The position numbers were made by a program, and so were the translations under genes. DNA of 9,081 bases from Xanthobacteraceae bacterium (GTDB taxonomy: Bacteria > Pseudomonadota > Alphaproteobacteria > Rhizobiales > Xanthobacteraceae), in the NCBI GenBank assembly GCA_030043335.1, contig JASHXX010000044.1:1-9081 (forward strand), in the 5' to 3' direction. This document shows, piece by piece, positions 1 through 5,483 of this stretch (position 1 is the first letter of the stretch; every line of letters begins with the position of its first letter). The notes beneath the pieces are model-generated. The model was given only the letters and a program-made list of their open reading frames with translations. It was not told the DNA's origin and did no database searches.

Positions 1-16
1 TTAATGGGGGGTTGCC

Positions 17-810
17 ATGCGCTCGGCGTCGCAATCCGTGCCGGAGGACATTGCCGGTACCCTTATCCGCATCCTCGCCTATCTCGGCGGCCTCGCCATC
101 CTGGCAACCGTGGCGGTGAGCCTGTCCAGACCCACGCCGTCATTGCCGCCATCGATCCAGCGCCGCCACGGCCGCAATGGATCGAGATCGAGCGCCCGCG
201 CCCGGCCTTCGAAGGCCTCATCCCCGAGCTCGGCGGCGGCGCAACCCGCTACGCCATCCTGCGCTGAGACCTCGACGGAGCCCGCAAGGATGTCCTGAGC
301 TGGGGCGAACCCGCCGGTAGCGGGCCCTATGCGGTGATCGAGATCTATCGGGCGGGCAGCGCTGCCGAGCCCTTCCTCGATGCTGCGAGCGAGGTGGCCG
401 CCCGCCTCGTCGATTTCGGCGTCACCGACGACGTCAAGGCCGCCGGCGCAATCGACGGCAAGTTCGGTTCAGTGCCGCTCGTCGATTTCGCTACTGCGAC
501 CCCCGGCAGGGAGCGCCGCTGCCTCGGCTTTGCCCACGCCTTCGACAAAGCGCCGGTGCAAATCGTCGGTTGGTACTGCAGCGCCGGCGGCGAGGTGGTC
601 AACCGCTCAAGCCTCGCCTGCGCGCTCGACCGGCTCGGCATCATTTCCGCCGGCGGCAACGGCAGGCTCGGCGACCTATTCGCCGCGGCGGAGCCCAAGC
701 GCACCTTCTGCGGCCAGCGCAGCCCGATCCTCGCGGCGACGCCCGAACGCCGCAATCACGTCGCGGCGAACGGGGCGGCGAAGCTGCGCGGCCGCATCCG
801 GCCGCAGTGA
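17..810 (+). pseudogene. Disrupted gene for a membrane-anchored protein of unknown function
   Basis: One ancestral reading frame appears split into pieces. An ATG at 17 sits behind a purine-rich GGGGGG site (6-11) and opens a frame whose first 36 residues contain one hydrophobic helix (about residues 12-36, including LAYLGGLAILATVAVSL). Around 115-145 the protein-like sequence moves to another frame, reading on as AAIDPAPPRPQWIEIERPRP, which fits loss of one base. That frame meets TGA at 265-267, but the same frame continues sensibly on the far side (YAILR, stop, DLDGARKDVLSWGE) and runs to a TGA at 808-810. The stop could come from a single C-to-T change in a CGA arginine codon. The distal part has four cysteines (in RRCLGF, GWYCSAG, SLACALD and RTFCGQRS) and no further membrane segment. 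I do not recognise a named domain; similar N-anchored hypothetical proteins occur in Bradyrhizobium relatives, from memory only. A sequencing error could explain the shift, but two lesions favour real decay. If the distal part alone is translated, a GTG at 334 is the available start, without a good ribosome site. Confidence 0.6.
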
Positions 811-919
811 GGCAGCCGTGACCTCGCCCGCAAAACGGAACCACGACCCCGTCGGCGTATTGGCGGTAGGCGATGGCCGCGAAGCAGGCCACACTGGCTG
901 TGAACGAAAGCGAGGCCCC

Positions 920-1291
920 ATGCGCATAGTTGGTGTGATCGTTGCCGCCGTTGCGGTCATCTCCGCCTGCGTCGGCCCGGCCGGCGCGGCGACCAAGAAG
1001 CAGCCCCCGGTCATGCGCTCGGCGCGCGGCACGGTGATCCAGCCGACCCGCACCATCATCCACAATCCGAACGGCACCACCACGGGCATCGAGGTGCCGC
1101 GCCGTTCTTATCTCGACGTCGGCACCGAGGTCTCGGTCGGCGACACCAGCTACCGCGACTACGCATTTCCACCGGATGGCGATCCGGGCCCTCCCTATTG
1201 GTTCTATGGGCCCGATGTACACGGAGCCGGCAGCTTTCCGATCCCGCCGGCGTTCTACATACCGGGATATAATCCGGATAACCCGTTCTGA
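920..1291 (+). CDS. Small exported protein or lipoprotein, unknown function
   Basis: The product is 123 residues. The start is ATG at 920, four bases after GAGG (912-915). An open frame extends further upstream, but that part is arginine- and serine-rich shadow sequence overlapping the broken gene, so I reject it. The N-terminus is a signal sequence: Arg2, a hydrophobic core, and I-S-A-C ending at Cys17, which fits a lipobox. An alternative signal peptidase I site follows GPAGA at about residue 23. The mature part is rich in Pro, Gly, Tyr and Asn, with segments such as VIQPTRTIIHNPNGT, RRSYLDVGTEVSVGD and a C-terminal PAFYIPGYNPDNPF. It has no membrane helix or catalytic motif that I recognise. 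Similar short Pro/Tyr-rich exported proteins are common in Bradyrhizobium and relatives, from general knowledge. Location in the periplasm or envelope is inferred from the signal only. It is convergent with leuB. Confidence 0.75.
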   Translation: MRIVGVIVAAVAVISACVGPAGAATKKQPPVMRSARGTVIQPTRTIIHNPNGTTTGIEVPRRSYLDVGTEVSVGDTSYRDYAFPPDGDPGPPYWFYGPDVHGAGSFPIPPAFYIPGYNPDNPF

Positions 1292-1309
1292 TATCGGCTG
1301 CGATTAGCC

Positions 1310-1347
1310 TGGCCGGCTTGGGCCGTGGGGGGCCCGGCGCCGCCGGC
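1310..1347. terminator. Possible bidirectional terminator between convergent genes
   Basis: Between the two converging stop codons (1291 and 1353) lie nested short GC-rich inverted repeats: GCCGGC at 1312-1317 with GCCGGC at 1342-1347, and inside them GGGCC at 1320-1324 with GGCCC at 1331-1335. There is no clear T-run on either strand, so a terminator role rests on position and pairing only. Confidence 0.3.
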
Positions 1348-1352
1348 AGCCG

Positions 1353-2465
1353 TTAGGCCGCCAACCGCTCGACCTCGTCGACGATCGCTGCGCCCATCTC
1401 GGCGGTGCTGACGATCTTCATGCCGTCAGACTTGATGTCGGCGGTGCGCAGGCCCTGGTCCAGCACCGCGGCGATCGCGGCGTCGAGCCAATCGGCTTCC
1501 TGGTTCATGCTGAACGAATAGCGCAGCGCCATGCCGAATGAGGCCAGCATGGCGATCGGGTTGGCGAGGCCCTTGCCGGCGATGTCCGGCGCCGAACCGT
1601 GCACCGGCTCGTAGAGCGCCTTGCGCCGCCTGGTCCTGGCGTCAACCTCGCCGAGCGAGGCCGAGGGCAGCATGCCGAGCGAGCCGGTGAGCGTCGCCGC
1701 GATATCGGAGAGCATGTCGCCGAACAGATTGTCGGTGACGATGACGTCGAACTGTTTCGGCCAGCGCACCAGCTGCATGCCGCCGGCGTCGGCCAGCATG
1801 TGCTCGAGCTGCACATCCCGGTATTCGCGGGCGTGCACCTCGCCCACCACCTCGCGCCAAAGCACGCCGGTCTTCATCACGTTGCGCTTCTCCATCGAGG
1901 TGACCTTGTTGCGCCGCTTGCGGGCGAGCTCGAAGGCGACGCGGGCGATGCGCTCGATCTCGTAGGTGTCATAGACCTGGGTATCGACCGCGCGCTTCTG
2001 GCCGTTGCCGAGATCGGTGATGGTCTTCGGCTCGCCGAAATAGACGCCGCCGGTGAGCTCGCGCAGGATGATGATGTCGAGGCCCTCGACCACCTCGCGC
2101 TTGAGACTCGAGGAGTCGGCGAGCGCCGGATAGCAGATCGCCGGCCGGATATTGGCAAACAGGCCGAGATCCTTGCGCAGCCGCAGGAGCCCAGCCTCCG
2201 GCCGCACCTCGTACGGGACATTGTCCCATTTCGGCCCGCCGCAGGCGCCGAAGATGATCGCATCCGCGGCCTGCGCCTTGGCCATCGTCTCCTCGGTGAT
2301 CGCGACTTTGTGCGCGTCATAGCAGCAGCCGCCTACGAGCCCCTCTTCGGTCGCGAACGATGCAATGCCGCTGCTGGCGAAAAAGCCGAGGAGCCGCTTC
2401 ACCTCGGCCATGACTTCCGGCCCGATGCCGTCGCCGGGAAGGAGCAGGAGTTTGTGGGTGGTCAT
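1353..2465 (-). CDS. leuB: 3-isopropylmalate dehydrogenase (leucine biosynthesis)
   Basis: This cytoplasmic enzyme oxidises and decarboxylates 3-isopropylmalate with NAD+ to 2-oxoisocaproate, the third step of leucine biosynthesis. The 370-residue product is full length for the family. Diagnostic segments in order: [12 protein letters not shown] (8-19), GACGGPKWD (73-81), [17 protein letters not shown] (93-109), [12 protein letters not shown] (135-146), [10 protein letters not shown] (188-197), [12 protein letters not shown] (243-254) and [18 protein letters not shown] (286-303). Expected substrate residues are present: Arg97, Arg107, Arg135, Tyr142, Lys193 and the metal-binding Asp226, Asp250 and Asp254. 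The RELTGG segment separates it from isocitrate and tartrate dehydrogenases. The start is ATG (complement of 2463-2465) with a GAAAGG-type site about eight bases upstream. It stands alone here: the neighbour below converges, the neighbour above diverges, and no other leu gene is in the window. A long open frame on the opposite strand (1599-2504) is a GC-driven shadow. Confidence 0.97.
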   Translation of the reverse strand: MTTHKLLLLPGDGIGPEVMAEVKRLLGFFASSGIASFATEEGLVGGCCYDAHKVAITEETMAKAQAADAIIFGACGGPKWDNVPYEVRPEAGLLRLRKDLGLFANIRPAICYPALADSSSLKREVVEGLDIIILRELTGGVYFGEPKTITDLGNGQKRAVDTQVYDTYEIERIARVAFELARKRRNKVTSMEKRNVMKTGVLWREVVGEVHAREYRDVQLEHMLADAGGMQLVRWPKQFDVIVTDNLFGDMLSDIAATLTGSLGMLPSASLGEVDARTRRRKALYEPVHGSAPDIAGKGLANPIAMLASFGMALRYSFSMNQEADWLDAAIAAVLDQGLRTADIKSDGMKIVSTAEMGAAIVDEVERLAA

Positions 2466-2497
2466 CGACGGCGCCTTTCACATTGCGCGGGGCACGA

Positions 2498-2530
2498 TTG
2501 CTAGGGTCACGGGCGCGGCTTGGCAAGCCG
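2498..2530 (-). promoter_or_regulatory. Candidate leuB promoter with overlapping palindrome
   Basis: On the minus strand, TTGCCA (complement of 2521-2526, five of six matches to TTGACA) is followed after exactly 17 bases by TAGCAA (complement of 2498-2503), a weaker match to TATAAT. Transcription would begin near 2491, giving a leader of about 26 bases to the leuB ATG. A palindrome, CGGCTT-GGC-AAGCCG (2516-2530), covers the -35 element and could be an operator or simple coincidence. No attenuator or leader peptide fits in the short leader. Confidence 0.35.
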
Positions 2531-2570
2531 AGCCCGGCAGCGGCGACGTGCTACGGTGACAGGCCATCGC

Positions 2571-2576
2571 AGGAGG
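2571..2576 (+). promoter_or_regulatory. Strong Shine-Dalgarno for the DUF2059 gene
   Basis: AGGAGG, a perfect anti-16S match, lies seven bases before the ATG at 2584 and fixes the start of that gene. Confidence 0.8.
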
Positions 2577-2583
2577 CTCGATC

Positions 2584-3084
2584 ATGCGGATCCTATGCAT
2601 CCTTGCCGTCGTGTTGCTCATTGCCGGCGCCGGCGAACGCGTGCGCGCGGACGATGCGCCTTCGCCCGAGGCGATGGCGGCGGCGAGCGAGCTGTTCACG
2701 ATCCTCTCCGCCGATATGGTGAAGCAGCTCACCGGGCAGATGACCAGCGCGTTCTGGCCGGTCGTCGAGCAGAAGGCGCGCGCCGACAAGATCGACGATG
2801 CGACCATCGCCGAGCTGCGCAGCGAGTTCGAGCGCATCCAGATCACCTTCGTGACCGAGGCTATGAAGGACGCGCCGCCCATCTATGCGCGCCACTTCAC
2901 CGTCGCTGAGTTGCGTGACCTGACCGCGTTCTACCGCACGCCGACCGGCGCCAAGGCGCTGCAGGAGATGCCGCGGGTCATGGGCGAGTTCGCCACCCAA
3001 CTGGTGCCGCGCATGCAGGACCTGCAGCGGCAGACCACCGAAGCATTCAACCGCGTGCTGCGCGAGCACGGCTACGGCAAATGA
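2584..3084 (+). CDS. DUF2059 family exported protein
   Basis: The product is 166 residues, with a cleavable signal peptide (MRILCILAVVLLIAGAG, probable cut after VRA at about residue 22), so it should be periplasmic. The mature protein is mostly alpha-helical and charged. Residues 100-130, with YARHFTVAELRDLTAFYRTP and TGAKALQEMP, are the hallmark of the DUF2059 domain (PF09832): a helix pair with the F-x-x-x-E-L-x-x-L-x-x-F-Y pattern followed by a G-x-K pattern. Biochemical function is unknown for this family. The start is set by a perfect AGGAGG at 2571-2576. The gene diverges from leuB (118 bases between start codons) and converges with the molybdoenzyme gene, with only 16 bases between stop codons and no room for a classical terminator there. 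Nothing suggests co-function with either neighbour. Confidence 0.85.
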   Translation: MRILCILAVVLLIAGAGERVRADDAPSPEAMAAASELFTILSADMVKQLTGQMTSAFWPVVEQKARADKIDDATIAELRSEFERIQITFVTEAMKDAPPIYARHFTVAELRDLTAFYRTPTGAKALQEMPRVMGEFATQLVPRMQDLQRQTTEAFNRVLREHGYGK

Positions 3085-3100
3085 CAGGACGATTTAAACG

Positions 3101-3877
3101 TCAGAGCCCGCTGAACCAGTTGTAGCCCTGGTTCTCCCAATAGCCGCCGGCGTCGTTGTTCTGCACCCACATCGCGGTGACATATTTCGGATTCTTGAAG
3201 CCGAGCTTGGTCGGGATGCGGATCTTGATCGGGAAACCGTAGTCGCGCGGCAGGGTCTGGTGATCGAATTTCAGGGTCAGCTGGGTCTGCGGGTGCAGCG
3301 CGGTCGGCATGTCGATGGTGTTCGAATAGCCCTCGGCGCACTGGAACCAGACATATTTGGCCCGGGTGTCGGTGCCGATCAGCTTGAGGAAGTCGGAGAG
3401 CCTGACGCCCTGCCAGGATCCGATCGCGCTCCAGCCCTCGACGCAGACATGGCGCGTGATCTGCGAGACTTCCGGCAGCTGGCGAAGCTCGGCGAGCGTC
3501 CAGGATTTTTTGTTGTCGACCAACCCGCCAATCTCGAGCTGGTAGGTATCGCCGTCGACATCCGGCGCCTCGTCGCGGCTGTAGTAGGCGTTGAACGGGA
3601 ACGGCCGGGTGATCATGCTCTCCGGATATTCCGGCGCGAGCGTGTTTGGATTGAACAGCCAGGCCTGCACCCGGTCGTTCATCCGCGAGATCACCCGCAG
3701 CGCGTGCTCCGAGGTGTCGCCATCAACGATGTCGCAGCCGGTCAGCACGGCGAGCGCGCCGAGGCTCGCGGCGCCGCGCAGGAAGAACCGCCGCGACGGC
3801 TCGGGCAAGAGCTTGGCCGCGTCCTTGATCAGGAGCTTCGGATCGACGCCGGGAATCGGTTTGCGCGTGCGTGACAC
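3101..3877 (-). CDS. Sulfite-oxidase-family molybdopterin oxidoreductase, Tat-exported, possible lipoprotein
   Basis: The product is 258 residues and belongs to the single-domain sulfite-oxidase fold group (COG2041, oxidoreductase molybdopterin-binding domain PF00174) that includes YedY/MsrP. The start is GTG (complement of 3875-3877), six bases after a strong GAGGAGG site. A twin-arginine signal, S28-R-R-F-F-L-R34, precedes a hydrophobic stretch ending in L45-T-G-C48, which also fits a lipobox, so the enzyme may be exported folded and then lipid-anchored. The domain covers about residues 85-250. Cys145 in RHVCVEGW is the expected molybdenum ligand, followed by GSWQGVRLSDFL (153-164) and the conserved LPRDYGFPIKIRIP (209-222). 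It lacks the C-terminal dimerisation domain of true sulfite oxidases. The cytochrome b gene directly upstream, 14 bases away, is its likely redox partner. That partner is a four-histidine b561, not the ferric-reductase-like MsrQ, and the gene order is opposite to msrPQ, so I do not assign msrP. The substrate is unknown; sulfite, methionine sulfoxide or another S/N-oxide are possible. Confidence 0.9.
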   Translation of the reverse strand: MSRTRKPIPGVDPKLLIKDAAKLLPEPSRRFFLRGAASLGALAVLTGCDIVDGDTSEHALRVISRMNDRVQAWLFNPNTLAPEYPESMITRPFPFNAYYSRDEAPDVDGDTYQLEIGGLVDNKKSWTLAELRQLPEVSQITRHVCVEGWSAIGSWQGVRLSDFLKLIGTDTRAKYVWFQCAEGYSNTIDMPTALHPQTQLTLKFDHQTLPRDYGFPIKIRIPTKLGFKNPKYVTAMWVQNNDAGGYWENQGYNWFSGL

Positions 3878-3891
3878 GATTTCCTCCTCGC

Positions 3892-4530
3892 CTAGCGGCC
3901 GATGATCATGGCACGCAGGCTTTTCGGCACCAGGATCGCCAGCGCCACGTGCACGACCAGGAACGTCACGATCGCCGTCATCGCGCCGAAGTGAACATAG
4001 CGCGCGGTATTATAGCCGCCGAAGAACGACGTCAGCGACTGGAACTGCACCGGCTTCCAGATCGACAGCCCCGAGAGCACGATCACCACGCCGGTAAGCA
4101 GAATGCCGACATAGAGGAGCTTCTGCACCGCGTTATAGACGGTGAGGTCGTCGTGCGAGAGCTTGCCGCGCAAGGCCGCGAACAGGTCGCGCACCACTTC
4201 GCTCGGGCGGATCGGGAACAGCTTGCGGCGGAAGCGGCCGGTGGCGATGCCCAGCACCAGGTAGACCACGCCGTTGATCACCAGAAGCCACATCGCCGCG
4301 AAGTGCCAAAGCAGTGCGCCGGCGAGCCAGTTGCCGAGCGCGATCTGGGTCGGGAATTCGAAGCCGAACAGCGGCGCGGCGTCGTAGATCTGCCAGCCCG
4401 ACCCGATCATGATCAGCATGGCGAGCGCGTTGATCCAGTGCGTGACCCGCACCCAGAGCGGATGGATCACCGGCCGCGTCGTTGCGGCATCGGGCACTGC
4501 CGGGGCATTTGCTGTTGCTTCTATGGTCAT
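3892..4530 (-). CDS. Cytochrome b561-type membrane subunit partnering the molybdoenzyme
   Basis: The product is 212 residues. I choose the ATG complementary to 4528-4530, preceded by GACGAAAG. An upstream start at 4617 would add 29 residues with no similarity to the family and no ribosome site. About 20 polar N-terminal residues are followed by four hydrophobic segments near 33-49, 68-93, 137-157 and 181-201, as in the prokaryotic b561 / Ni-Fe-hydrogenase cytochrome b family (PF01292). Four histidines lie in or next to these helices: His31 (RVTHW), His76 (LLWHFAAMW), His180 (RYVHFG) and His194 (LVVHVAL). That is the number needed to bind two b hemes. Its role would be electron exchange between quinol/quinone and the exported molybdoprotein encoded 14 bases downstream. 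Such pairing of COG2041 proteins with b-type cytochromes is known in proteobacteria. The pair probably forms one transcript starting between 4531 and 4638. A 351-residue open frame on the other strand is a shadow. Confidence 0.9.
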   Translation of the reverse strand: MTIEATANAPAVPDAATTRPVIHPLWVRVTHWINALAMLIMIGSGWQIYDAAPLFGFEFPTQIALGNWLAGALLWHFAAMWLLVINGVVYLVLGIATGRFRRKLFPIRPSEVVRDLFAALRGKLSHDDLTVYNAVQKLLYVGILLTGVVIVLSGLSIWKPVQFQSLTSFFGGYNTARYVHFGAMTAIVTFLVVHVALAILVPKSLRAMIIGR

Positions 4531-4563
4531 GGCTTTCGTCCGCGGCGAAGACCCTATAGCAAG

Positions 4564-4595
4564 ATTCGGTGTCACCGGCCTCACATTCGTGTCAC
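4564..4595. promoter_or_regulatory. Pair of direct repeats with 21-base period upstream of the cytochrome b/molybdoenzyme operon
   Basis: ATTCGGTGTCAC (4564-4575) recurs as ATTCGTGTCAC (4585-4595), differing by one G. The copies are 21 bases apart, two helical turns, and lie 34-65 bases before the cytochrome b start codon. This is the usual arrangement for a transcription factor binding two tandem sites on one face of the DNA. A TATAGG (complement of 4553-4558) between the repeats and the gene could be a -10 element, but I find no convincing -35 at the right distance. The regulator is unknown. Confidence 0.4.
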
Positions 4596-4638
4596 GGGGC
4601 GCCGACCACCGCAACACAGCGACGTGAAGGAGTGGAGA

Positions 4639-4666
4639 GACCTCTCCCCGTACGCGGGGAGAGGTC
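4639..4666. terminator. Perfect 12-bp hairpin, probable terminator or dispersed palindromic repeat
   Basis: GACCTCTCCCCG (4639-4650) and CGGGGAGAGGTC (4655-4666) pair perfectly around a four-base TACG loop. The hairpin lies 29 bases past the fasciclin stop codon and before the cytochrome b operon, so it should separate the two transcripts. No U-run follows on the minus strand. Palindromes of the CTCTCCCCG/CGGGGAGAG type recur between genes in Bradyrhizobium and related genomes, from general recollection, so it may be a copy of a dispersed element. Confidence 0.6.
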
Positions 4667-4694
4667 CGTTGTGGAGATCGCGCCGCAGCCGCAA

Positions 4695-5264
4695 CTATGG
4701 CAGCAGCACGGTGTCGATCACGTGGATCACGCCGTTCGACTGCAGCACGTCGGCGATCGTAACCATGGCGACATCACCCTTGGAGTCGGTGACGGTGAGC
4801 TTGCCGGGGCCGGCCTGCTTCACGATGATCTCTTCGCCGGCAACGGTCTTGAGCTTGGCTTCACCCTCGCCGTCCTTCACCGCCTTCATCAGGTTGACCG
4901 CGGTCATGCGGCCCGGAACGACGTGATAGGTGAGAACCTTGGTCAGGGTCGCCTTGTTCTCGGGCTTGAGCAGATTGTCGACGGTGCCGGCCGGCAGCTT
5001 GGCGAACGCGGCGTTGACCGGAGCGAACACGGTGAACGGGCCCGGGCTCGACAACGTGTCGACGAGGCCGGCGGCCTTGACGGCCGCGACCAGGGTGGTG
5101 TGGTCCTTCGAGTTCACCGCGTTCTGCACGATGTTCTTCGACGGATACATCGGCGCGCCGCCGACCATGACGGTTTTCTCCGATTCCGCGTGAAGCGGCA
5201 CGGTCGCGGCCGCCGCGAAGGCAAGAAAAGCCGCGCTGGCGATCAAAGCGAAACGCTTGGACAT
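4695..5264 (-). CDS. Exported fasciclin (FAS1) domain protein
   Basis: The product is 189 residues. Two ATG codons are close together (5276 and 5264); I choose 5264 because GGAGCC lies at a proper distance before it, overlapping the first ATG. A signal peptide (ALIASAAFLAFAAAATVPLHA) is probably cut after residue 26. One FAS1 domain (PF02469) fills residues 45-189: H1 box GPFTVFAPVNAAFAKLP (75-91), the Tyr-His motif LTYHVVPG (111-118) and H2 box NGVIHVIDTVLLP (177-189), with which the protein ends. FAS1 proteins act extracellularly in adhesion or matrix binding. In alphaproteobacteria, single-domain forms such as Nex18 of Sinorhizobium are periplasmic or secreted with poorly known roles. The gene is probably monocistronic: a perfect hairpin follows it, and a 219-base divergent region separates it from the hydratase gene. 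Confidence 0.93.
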   Translation of the reverse strand: MSKRFALIASAAFLAFAAAATVPLHAESEKTVMVGGAPMYPSKNIVQNAVNSKDHTTLVAAVKAAGLVDTLSSPGPFTVFAPVNAAFAKLPAGTVDNLLKPENKATLTKVLTYHVVPGRMTAVNLMKAVKDGEGEAKLKTVAGEEIIVKQAGPGKLTVTDSKGDVAMVTIADVLQSNGVIHVIDTVLLP

Positions 5265-5311
5265 GAGAGGCTCCATATTGCTGTTGTGTTATCGAGACCG
5301 CGGCGGCTGAC

Positions 5312-5470
5312 CGCCGGGGCGACGCAAGAGCGCGTCGTCGGACCGAGATACGGCCCTCGTTCGGGCGGGTTTCGCCGCAGCGCTCACGGCTGCGTGAAGC
5401 CGTAGCGCGACCGCTTTGCGCCATCCCGACGCTGCGCTATGAAGCGCGCACGCCGCGCCGGGGCGACGCA
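5312..5470 (+). repeat. 15-bp direct repeat pair in the divergent intergenic region
   Basis: CGCCGGGGCGACGCA occurs identically at 5312-5326 and 5456-5470, 144 bases apart, near the two ends of the region between the fasciclin and hydratase starts. The second copy ends 13 bases before the hydratase ATG. The copies could be binding sites or remnants of a small duplication. GC-rich sequence raises the chance-match rate. Confidence 0.45.
5380..5408. repeat. Inverted repeat with one bulged base
   Basis: GCGCT-C-ACGGCT (5380-5391) pairs with AGCCGT-AGCGC (5398-5408) around a GCGTGA loop: eleven base pairs with C5385 bulged out. It sits in the fasciclin/hydratase divergent region, 76 bases before the hydratase ATG. 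It may be an operator or an mRNA leader hairpin; function is not shown by the sequence. Confidence 0.4.
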
Positions 5471-5483
5471 GAAAGCTCAATCA

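Noticed and set aside
380..919. Upstream extension of the small exported protein gene
   Set aside because: The extension is Ala/Ser/Arg-rich shadow coding over the broken gene; the signal peptide and GAGG site fix the start at 920.
1599..2504. 301-codon open frame antisense to leuB
   Set aside because: Low-complexity Asp/His/Gly-rich translation mirroring a certain gene; a codon-bias shadow.
4531..4617. Upstream start for the cytochrome b gene adding 29 residues
   Set aside because: It would run through the direct repeats and possible promoter, and lacks a ribosome site and family similarity.
3871..4926. 351-codon open frame on the plus strand across the cytochrome b gene
   Set aside because: It covers a clear minus-strand membrane protein gene, is Arg/His-rich and has no domain-like pattern.
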